Shown here in pieces: positions 6,460 to 13,579 of a DNA stretch of 14,424 nt. Numbering within the stretch: the stretch's first letter is position 1; each line of letters opens with the position of its first letter. The notes under the pieces are model-generated. The model made no database searches, was not told where the DNA came from, and worked only from the letters and a program-made list of their open reading frames with translations. Position numbers and translations under genes: made by a program. The DNA lies in contig CASDWR010000009.1 in the NCBI GenBank assembly GCA_949284665.1, forward strand, positions 1 through 14,424, given 5' to 3'. The DNA comes from an uncultured Rikenellaceae bacterium (GTDB lineage: Bacteria > Bacteroidota > Bacteroidia > Bacteroidales > Rikenellaceae).

Positions 6460-7620
6460 ATGAGTAGCGGATTGCGGATAGCCAATGTGTTGATTTTTGC
6501 GCTGGCAACGGTTGCTGGATGCAGTCAGAAGCACGAAGACGTGAAGCCGGAGAATAACGGCAAAGCGACCGTGTCGTTGCTCAGGGGAACGGTGGATCTT
6601 TTGTCCGGAAGTCAGTTTCTGACAATCGGTTGCAATACATCGTGGCGGCTCGAGGTCGATTACAAGGGTGCGGGAGAGGGAGAATGGATCGGGTACGATG
6701 CCGAGGAGGGACAGGGGAACGGGTTGGTGCGTATTTCCTGGGAACTCAACAATGGATTCGACCGCGAAGCGGATATCCGTGTAATCGCTCCGGATACCGT
6801 TATGTCGGTAACCTTGCAACAGAGCGGTCTCAAGAGCGGTATCGTGATTCCTGGATGGCTGGAATTGCCTGCCGTTCAGATGGATGACCATACGGTTTTC
6901 GTCAGCCATGATGTGGCGTTGAACGGGAAACAGGTGCGGAACTATTCGATGCTCTATAATACGGAGCTTTATATGGCACATTGGGTTGCATATCCGTTGC
7001 ATGTCTGTTATCTCGGCAGTGCCGGTCGGAACGACGCATGGCAATACGATTCTTATGTGGATCGCTATTTCGAGGGGTGTCAGGCAAAGGCTTCGAGCGG
7101 ATACGGCGATTACGTGCAAGGTGATCTGTACAGTTACGACCGCGGTCACCAACTCCCTTCGGCCGATCGGACAGCTACGGAGGAGATGAACCAACAAACG
7201 TTTTACTATACGAACATTACGCCGCAGATGGCCGGACTCAATCAACGGAAATGGGGTACGTTGGAAGACTGGGTGCGGAACAATGCGGTCAACGATACGC
7301 TATACGTGGTAAGCGGTGCGGTATTGCGTACCGTAGGCGGAGAGGAAACGATCACTTACAAACATAACAATAACGACGGTAAAGAGTTGCCGGTGCCGAA
7401 CTATTACTATAAAGTGTTGCTCAAGTCGGCCGGCAACGGTTGGACAGCTATCGGCTTCTGGTTCGAACATCTTCCGGCCAGCGGTGCAATTACCCAGAGC
7501 GATGCTTGCAGCGTGCGTGAAATAGAGCGGCGTACGGGCTTCAATTTCTTTGCAAGTTTGCCAGCTGCGGCTCAAGAGGAGGCAGAAACCGTAGTCGACA
7601 TGAAACAGTGGAAATGGTGA
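6460..7620 (+). CDS. Nuclease 2: BACON-domain lipoprotein with canonical DRGH nuclease domain
   Basis: A 386-residue predicted lipoprotein with lipobox TVAGC (Cys21). A BACON-like domain spans about residues 30-125 and ends in the typical VTLQQSG strand. A NUC1 endonuclease domain occupies about 130-386. It has the canonical DRGH (227-230) with catalytic His230, Mg-binding Asn261 and Glu269, plus the NDAW segment usual upstream of the active site. It should degrade DNA and RNA without sequence preference at the cell surface or in the periplasm. Of the three paralogues this is the one with the textbook active site. Nuclease 3 starts 39 bp after its stop with no evident promoter between, so the two are probably co-transcribed. 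Similarity of the three is in the nuclease half; the N-terminal halves differ more. Confidence 0.9.
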   Translation: MSSGLRIANVLIFALATVAGCSQKHEDVKPENNGKATVSLLRGTVDLLSGSQFLTIGCNTSWRLEVDYKGAGEGEWIGYDAEEGQGNGLVRISWELNNGFDREADIRVIAPDTVMSVTLQQSGLKSGIVIPGWLELPAVQMDDHTVFVSHDVALNGKQVRNYSMLYNTELYMAHWVAYPLHVCYLGSAGRNDAWQYDSYVDRYFEGCQAKASSGYGDYVQGDLYSYDRGHQLPSADRTATEEMNQQTFYYTNITPQMAGLNQRKWGTLEDWVRNNAVNDTLYVVSGAVLRTVGGEETITYKHNNNDGKELPVPNYYYKVLLKSAGNGWTAIGFWFEHLPASGAITQSDACSVREIERRTGFNFFASLPAAAQEEAETVVDMKQWKW

Positions 7621-7659
7621 TCCCATTGGTCGAATTCATCCCAGAAACAATCGATTTGC

Positions 7660-9606
7660 ATGAAACAAACTCTACATTATTGTCTGATTTCTTTTTTAAC
7701 TTTAACACTCGGCTTGTCGGTCGCCTGTAACGATCGTGCAGAGGAGGAGTACGAAGAGACCTATGTTCGTATCGAATCGATACAGGAGGGACAGGCTGTG
7801 CTGCTCCCCGCATCGTCGGGAAATTTTGATGTCGACGTGTTGTCGAATACGGAATGGCGGGTGGCGTGCGGCGAGACATGGCTTCGGTTCGTCCCCGAGT
7901 CGCAGAGCGGTGACGGCCGGATAGAATTTACTTATGACCGTAACGATGGCGACGAAGAACGTTCGGCGGAAGTCACCGTCTCGGGCGGAGACGATGTCGT
8001 CACGTTTTCTGTTGTTCAGTCGGTTCCGTCCGGGGAAGAGGGCGGTGGCGACGGTGACGGAGAGCCGCAGTTGCTGCTGCTTGAAACATTCGGTCGGGCG
8101 ACGACAGACCGGAGTGTCGGCAACCATGACGATTGGTCGAAAGAGGGGACCGGTGCGACAGGTGTATTCTATAGTTATGATGGCGTGACATCCAAGCCGG
8201 TGCGGGAAACGGTCCCGTCGGAAAGGTACCCGGATGCGTCGGGGCAAGCGAATCTTTATACGGCGTCGGGCGGAGAGTTCACGGTTTCAGGGATTGCGTT
8301 GAATGGTTCCCGGACGTTGACTCTTTCGATCGGGACGAATATCGCGACCGATGAGTTGGATGTCAGTTATGCCTTTGGAACCGATGCCCAGTCTTGGCAT
8401 ACGGCTACGCCTGTCTCGGAAAAAGAGGGCGGTTCATGGGGGTTGGCCGAGTATGCCGCATTCGATTGTTTGGGAGAGAGCATCGTTTCGCTTCGTTTTG
8501 TATTCCGGACGACGGGTCGGCTCGACGATATCCGCCTGACGGGAGATGGTGGAGAAGGATCGACACCGACTGCCATATTGCGTGCGGAAATCGGGTCGTT
8601 GAATAACCTGCCTCCGGAAGGTGTGGCGATGGGAATGTTCGCATTGGCTGCCTCTGTCCCCTGGACTGCGACGGCCGATCAATGGATTACGTTGTCCCCC
8701 CTGTCGGGCAGCGGTAGTGTGACGATCGAATATTCCATACTTCCGAACGATGGAGAGAAAGCGAGGACAGGGACGATCACTTTCAGTTGTACCGACGGCA
8801 GTGTACCGCCTGTGATAATTCCTGTCAGTCAATTGGCAGAGGAGGAGAGCGGAGGGCCTGTGTTGCCGGGCGTGCCGAGCGGTTGGGCAGAGTTGCCTGC
8901 TGTCATCGAAAACGGCGATTATCATTATGCCTATCATATGAGGGCCGACAAAGAGACGGTCCGGAATTTTTCAGTTTGTTACAGTGCCTCGAAAATTTGT
9001 CCGGTATGGGTGGCAGCTCCGATGCATTCCAGTTACAAGGGCTCGTCTGGACGGACGAATGCTTATGGCAGGGACCCGGATATTTCGTGTACGCAGGCCG
9101 GGAGATGGGATGGCTATACCCGCGGTCACATGCTCGGTTCGAGCGATCGTACGGTAAGCAAGGCTACCAATCGACAGGTGTTTTATTATTCCAATATCGC
9201 CCCGCAACTCAGTGCAGGGTTCAATACGGGAGGTGGTGTTTGGAACAATCTCGAGGAGTTCGTCGATGATTTGTGGTGTGCGGATACCCTTTATCAGGTG
9301 ATCGGTTGCTATTGGGAAAACGAAAATAAGAAAGTTGACGGTACGGTGATCCCGACGCATTATTATAAGGTGCTGTTGCGCACGAAGGCAGGGAATACGG
9401 GCAAGTGGGTTGTGAATTGCACATCCGATCAATTGCAATGCGTGGCTTTTATTGTGGAACACAATTCCAAGCAGTTTCAAGTGAAACCTAACCGATCGAT
9501 GATGATGTCGGTATCCGAGCTGGAACGCATGACCGGACTAACCTATTTTGTGAATGTGCCTGCAGCACCAAAATCCACCTATGATCCTGCCGACTGGGGG
9601 TTGTGA
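7660..9606 (+). CDS. Nuclease 3: multidomain surface lipoprotein, two BACON domains plus nuclease
   Basis: A 648-residue predicted lipoprotein (LSVAC, Cys23, followed by acidic residues). Order of parts: BACON-like domain (about 34-121); Gly/Asp/Glu-rich linker (122-136); an unassigned beta-rich domain (about 137-293) resembling the carbohydrate-binding-like sandwich modules of Bacteroidetes surface proteins; a second BACON-like domain (about 306-392); and a NUC1 nuclease domain (about 400-648). The active-site motif is TRGH (487-490). His490, Asn522 and Glu532 are kept, but the Asn-Glu spacing is 10 rather than 8 because of a small Gly-rich insertion. About 260 residues longer than its two paralogues, it is best read as the reach-out member of the set, with extra modules for display or binding. 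It sits 39 bp after nuclease 2 and 81 bp before the EEP gene. Confidence 0.87.
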   Translation: MKQTLHYCLISFLTLTLGLSVACNDRAEEEYEETYVRIESIQEGQAVLLPASSGNFDVDVLSNTEWRVACGETWLRFVPESQSGDGRIEFTYDRNDGDEERSAEVTVSGGDDVVTFSVVQSVPSGEEGGGDGDGEPQLLLLETFGRATTDRSVGNHDDWSKEGTGATGVFYSYDGVTSKPVRETVPSERYPDASGQANLYTASGGEFTVSGIALNGSRTLTLSIGTNIATDELDVSYAFGTDAQSWHTATPVSEKEGGSWGLAEYAAFDCLGESIVSLRFVFRTTGRLDDIRLTGDGGEGSTPTAILRAEIGSLNNLPPEGVAMGMFALAASVPWTATADQWITLSPLSGSGSVTIEYSILPNDGEKARTGTITFSCTDGSVPPVIIPVSQLAEEESGGPVLPGVPSGWAELPAVIENGDYHYAYHMRADKETVRNFSVCYSASKICPVWVAAPMHSSYKGSSGRTNAYGRDPDISCTQAGRWDGYTRGHMLGSSDRTVSKATNRQVFYYSNIAPQLSAGFNTGGGVWNNLEEFVDDLWCADTLYQVIGCYWENENKKVDGTVIPTHYYKVLLRTKAGNTGKWVVNCTSDQLQCVAFIVEHNSKQFQVKPNRSMMMSVSELERMTGLTYFVNVPAAPKSTYDPADWGL

Positions 9607-9613
9607 GACCCCC
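9596..9613 (+). other. GC-rich hairpin spanning the nuclease 3 stop codon
   Basis: GGGGGT-TGTGAG-ACCCCC forms a 6-bp stem with a 6-nt loop, and the TGA stop (9604-9606) falls in the loop. No T-run follows (the next bases are A-rich), so it is not a standard terminator. It could mark an mRNA processing or stability point inside the operon, lowering or separating expression of the downstream genes. Confidence 0.35.
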
Positions 9614-9687
9614 GCGGAGTGGAGAATAAAAAATACGAGACCCCAAAGGAAGGAGAGAAGTAAATCCCATATAAAACAGAAAATGTT

Positions 9688-10728
9688 ATGAAGAAATTAT
9701 CGGTTGTTTTATTCGTCGCAGCAGCGTTCTTGAACATGCTGTCGTCGAATGCCCAAACCAAAGGACGTCAGATTGTGATGTTCTACAATGTGGAGAACCT
9801 GTTCGACACAATCAACGATCCGGCTGTCAACGATGAGGAGTTCTTGCCGGAAGGACCCAAAAAGTGGAATTCGGTCAAATATAACAGGAAAATGTCCAAT
9901 CTGGAGCGAGTATTTTTTACGATAGCATCTGAGAATAAGCGTTTTCCGGCTGTGATCGGTGTTTCGGAGGTGGAGAACCGCAATGTGTTGGAGGATATTG
10001 TTTCGCTTGAGAAACTCCAACCGGCGAATTATCAGATCATGCATTATGACGGTCCCGATTTGCGAGGGGTGGATGTGGCGTTTCTGTACCGTCCGGATGT
10101 GTTTCGTTGCCAGGGAAGTGCTACCTATCCGGTGCGTGTTTCAGAGATGCCTGACTGGCGTACGCGCGATATTCTTACCATGTGGGGTACCATTGAGGAG
10201 GATCCTTTCTGTTTCATTGTATGTCACTGGCCGTCGCGTTCCGGCGGACAGGAGCGTTCGGCGCCGTTGCGTGCTGCTGCGGCCGGGGTGGTACGGCATG
10301 TGGTCGATTCGATCCATCAGGTGGCTCCCGAAACCAAGGTCGTTATCATGGGCGACCTGAACGATGATCCGACCGATCCGAGTATCGCAGAAGTATTGGG
10401 TGGCAAACAGCTTGTCAAGGAGTTGAAACCGGGAGATCTGTTCAATCCCTACCTGCAACTTTTCAAGGGCGGTTATGGTTCATTGGCATATCAGGATGTA
10501 TGGAACCTTTTCGACAACATTGTCGTAAGCGAGAATCTGGTTACCGGATCGACCGGGTCGCTCAAGTTGGTCAAAAACGGCAAAAAATATTACGGATTTA
10601 TTTTCGACCGGCCGTTTCTTCGTCAACAAAGCGGTCAGTATAAGGGATACCCATACCGTACTTATGTCGGTAACAATTTCCAGGGGGGATACAGCGACCA
10701 TTTCCCCGTATATATAATGATCGAGTAA
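9688..10728 (+). CDS. Secreted endonuclease/exonuclease/phosphatase (EEP, DNase I-like) family protein
   Basis: A 346-residue exported protein with a type I signal peptide ending near SSNA-Q (residues 19-23) and no lipobox, so probably periplasmic or released. The full EEP fold is present: YNVENLFD (33-40), GVSEVENR with the metal-binding Glu (Glu94/Glu96), HWPSR with His180, GDLNDDP with Asp223 and Asn225, and SDHFP with Asp337-His338. This family hydrolyses phosphodiester bonds in nucleic acids or phosphate esters, using a divalent metal. Following three nucleases and preceding a TonB-dependent receptor, it likely shortens or dephosphorylates the nuclease products. An A/G-rich Shine-Dalgarno-like stretch (AAGGAAGGAG near 9648) lies upstream but is far from the ATG. 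Substrate (DNA, RNA, or phospholipid/inositol phosphate as in some EEP relatives) cannot be decided from motifs. Confidence 0.88.
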   Translation: MKKLSVVLFVAAAFLNMLSSNAQTKGRQIVMFYNVENLFDTINDPAVNDEEFLPEGPKKWNSVKYNRKMSNLERVFFTIASENKRFPAVIGVSEVENRNVLEDIVSLEKLQPANYQIMHYDGPDLRGVDVAFLYRPDVFRCQGSATYPVRVSEMPDWRTRDILTMWGTIEEDPFCFIVCHWPSRSGGQERSAPLRAAAAGVVRHVVDSIHQVAPETKVVIMGDLNDDPTDPSIAEVLGGKQLVKELKPGDLFNPYLQLFKGGYGSLAYQDVWNLFDNIVVSENLVTGSTGSLKLVKNGKKYYGFIFDRPFLRQQSGQYKGYPYRTYVGNNFQGGYSDHFPVYIMIE

Positions 10729-10773
10729 CGGCTGTGTTCTCGAAAGAAAAAAGCAAACCCTAATTAATATTAT

Positions 10774-13542
10774 ATGAAGAAAAAACTTCTATTGACGGTA
10801 ATGTTGTTCCTGTCGGCGGTTATGTTTGCCGCGGCACAGGAGGGCGGCATTAAAGGTAAAGTCGTAAGCCGCGTAGGCAGGAATCCCATCGAAGGGGCCA
10901 AGGTGACGTTGAGTGTCATGCCTGAACGGGTGGTTTATACGCAAGCCGACGGTGCTTTCCTTTTCGAAGGCGTCCCTTACGGAACTTACAGAATGAGAGT
11001 TGATGCGGTCGAGTTCCAGACAACAGAGATTTTTGTAAAGGTGGATGTCCCGATGAAGGATATCAATTATGTTACGATGGCGGCGGAGTTTGTCTCTTTT
11101 GAGGTGGATGATGCCTATTTCGTAGAGTTCGATACCGAATCGGGAGGTGATGCTCAGGCAATGCCTGTAACGCTCTCGGCATCGAAGGATGTTTTCGAGA
11201 ACATTGCGGGTTACAAGTTCAGCTCTTTGCGTTATCGCAACAGGGGATACGAGACGGGTATGCAGGAGGTCTATCTGAATGGTATTCAGATGAACGATGT
11301 CCTGACCGGATATTCGACATGGTCTCTGTGGAGCGGATTGAACGATGCGGTGCGCAATCAGGAGTCTACGACCGGCAATGATATTTCGAATTTTGGTGTA
11401 GGCGGTATCAACGGTACGGTCAATATCGATGCGCGGGCGTCGGCGTTGCGTACGGGATTTCGGTCGAGTGTAGTGCACGCAAATGCACAGTATGCTCTTC
11501 GTCTGATGGCGTCCTACGCTTCCGGCATGAACGACAAGGGATGGGCCTACGCTTTTTCGGCTTCGGCCCGTTTGGGACGCAACTACTATGTAGACGGGAT
11601 ATTCTACAATGCATATGCCTATTATGCGTCCGTAGAGAAACAGTTCAATCCGTTACACCGGCTTTCGTTCACATTCCTTGGGGTGCCGACTCAGCGCGGG
11701 GCACAGATGGCGGCTACGGAAGAGGTGTATGAAATGGTCGGGAGCCATTTCTACAATCCCAACTGGGGGTATCAGGATGGTGAAATCCGAAATGCACGTG
11801 TGAGAAACTATCACGAACCCTTGGCCATTCTCAACTACAACTTTACACCGAATGACAAGACCTCGCTGAGCGTGGTGGCTTCCTATCGTTTTGGAAAGAA
11901 CGGTTATTCGTCACTCGACTGGTATGATGCCCGTGATCCGAAGCCTGATTACCACAAGAATCTGCCGAGTTATTTCGAGTTCAGGGGTGAATATGACAAG
12001 GCGACCAATCTGTGGTATGACTGGAGGAACGATCTCGGTGGTATTCAGCAAATCCGTTGGGACAAACTCTACGATACCAACCGCAACAACTGGATGCCCA
12101 GTACGGACGAAAGCGGGAATGTCATCAGCGGTACGGAAGGGTTGCACCGTTCGAAATACATTCTTTCGGAGCGCCATACCGATCAGCGCGATTTGCACCT
12201 GAAGGTACAGTTGGCACGGGTGGTGAATCGTTTCTCGAACCTCAATGCCGGTTTGAATTTGCGTTACAACCGTTCGGAATATTACAATATGGTGAAAGAC
12301 CTGTTGGGCGGCGACTACTGGTTGAACGTCGATAACTTTGCCGAGCGTGATTTCAAGGCGATGAGTCGGAACGACATCAGCCGCGGTAATGAGAATCTGG
12401 TGGTCGGTGAAGGCGACAAGTACGGATACGACTATTACGCCCACGTGAGGGAAGCCAAGATTTGGGCGACATACGCGGTCAATATCAGTCGTTTTGAGGG
12501 ATATGCAGCTCTCGAAGGGGGTTATTCCGATCTTTGGAGAGAGGGCCTTTATCGGAAGGAGTTGTTTGCGGACAATTCGTACGGCAAGTCCGAGCGTCCC
12601 GATTTCTTTACCTATACGGCCAAGTTAGGGGCGACATATAAAATTTCCGGTTCGCACAACATTTCGGTGGGTTTGGTGGCACAGCAGAATGCACCCTACT
12701 TCCAGGATGCGTTCATTTCGCCCCGTACACGCAGCGACCTGGTTCCCGAATTGACTACCGAAAAGGTTTGGAGCGGAGATCTGTCTTATATGTACAATTC
12801 GCCATGGTTGCGGATGCGTTTGACGGGATATTATTCCGTAATAAAGGATCAGACAAAGCTCATCAGTTTTTACGATGACCTCCAGAGTACGTTCACCAAC
12901 TTCGCAATGGATGGCATCGACCAGCGTCACATGGGTATAGAATTCGGTTTCCAGCACACGATGAGTTATCTGCTCAGCGGATTGAGGCTTTCGGGGGCCG
13001 TCAGCGTGGGTGATTACGAATATACCTCCAATCCCGATTTCATCCAGACGCAAGACAACAGCGCCAACATTGTAAACCGCGACGTAGTGCTTTGGAAAGG
13101 CTACAAGGTGGAAAGCACACCGCAGATTGCCGCCAATATCGGGTTGAACTGGCGATCGCCCCATTATTGGTATCTGGGCATCGATTTGAGTTACTATGAC
13201 AAAATGTATCTCAGTATGAATCCGCTGTACCGTTCCCAAAATCTGCATGATATTCTCGACAATGAGGAAAAGTGGCAGGAGATGAAGGCCGAGGAACGTT
13301 TTGACCCTGCTTTCGTGTTGAATGCCAATGTAGGTAAGAGCTGGTATATCAATCGAAAATATCAGTTCGGTTTCAGCCTTGAGGTGAAGAATATTCTTAA
13401 CAACAAGAATATCCGTACCGGAGGTTTCGAACAGATGCGCGTGCGTTCGGATCGTAAGGAAGGCGAATACAATCGTTTCGATTCCAAGTATTTTTACCTT
13501 TTCCCGATCAACTATTACCTGAATATTTATCTGCGATTCTAA
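10774..13542 (+). CDS. TonB-dependent outer-membrane receptor with carboxypeptidase-regulatory-like domain
   Basis: A 922-residue outer-membrane transporter. A signal peptide is cleaved near FAAA-QEGG (about residue 21). A carboxypeptidase-regulatory-like beta-sandwich follows at about 25-85 (starting GIKGKVVSR). The plug domain at about 140-215 has the pattern RYRNRGYETGMQEVYLNGI and the conserved GGINGTVNID strand. A 22-strand-type beta barrel fills the rest, ending in an aromatic residue (YLRF) as outer-membrane proteins do. It uses TonB/ExbBD energy to import a ligand. The length and N-terminal module resemble SusC-family receptors, but no SusD gene follows; a DUF5689 lipoprotein does, 37 bp downstream. 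The setting after four predicted secreted nucleases or phosphodiesterases suggests oligonucleotides, nucleosides or phosphate compounds as cargo. That is inference; siderophore or peptide uptake remains possible. Confidence 0.9.
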   Translation: MKKKLLLTVMLFLSAVMFAAAQEGGIKGKVVSRVGRNPIEGAKVTLSVMPERVVYTQADGAFLFEGVPYGTYRMRVDAVEFQTTEIFVKVDVPMKDINYVTMAAEFVSFEVDDAYFVEFDTESGGDAQAMPVTLSASKDVFENIAGYKFSSLRYRNRGYETGMQEVYLNGIQMNDVLTGYSTWSLWSGLNDAVRNQESTTGNDISNFGVGGINGTVNIDARASALRTGFRSSVVHANAQYALRLMASYASGMNDKGWAYAFSASARLGRNYYVDGIFYNAYAYYASVEKQFNPLHRLSFTFLGVPTQRGAQMAATEEVYEMVGSHFYNPNWGYQDGEIRNARVRNYHEPLAILNYNFTPNDKTSLSVVASYRFGKNGYSSLDWYDARDPKPDYHKNLPSYFEFRGEYDKATNLWYDWRNDLGGIQQIRWDKLYDTNRNNWMPSTDESGNVISGTEGLHRSKYILSERHTDQRDLHLKVQLARVVNRFSNLNAGLNLRYNRSEYYNMVKDLLGGDYWLNVDNFAERDFKAMSRNDISRGNENLVVGEGDKYGYDYYAHVREAKIWATYAVNISRFEGYAALEGGYSDLWREGLYRKELFADNSYGKSERPDFFTYTAKLGATYKISGSHNISVGLVAQQNAPYFQDAFISPRTRSDLVPELTTEKVWSGDLSYMYNSPWLRMRLTGYYSVIKDQTKLISFYDDLQSTFTNFAMDGIDQRHMGIEFGFQHTMSYLLSGLRLSGAVSVGDYEYTSNPDFIQTQDNSANIVNRDVVLWKGYKVESTPQIAANIGLNWRSPHYWYLGIDLSYYDKMYLSMNPLYRSQNLHDILDNEEKWQEMKAEERFDPAFVLNANVGKSWYINRKYQFGFSLEVKNILNNKNIRTGGFEQMRVRSDRKEGEYNRFDSKYFYLFPINYYLNIYLRF

Positions 13543-13579
13543 CGAAAACCATCGGCGAACAATATAAAAACGAAGAGAT

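Noticed and set aside
6346..7245. 299-codon - strand open frame
   Set aside because: Antisense to nuclease 2, which has a lipobox and complete nuclease motifs; the antisense product has no recognisable domain.
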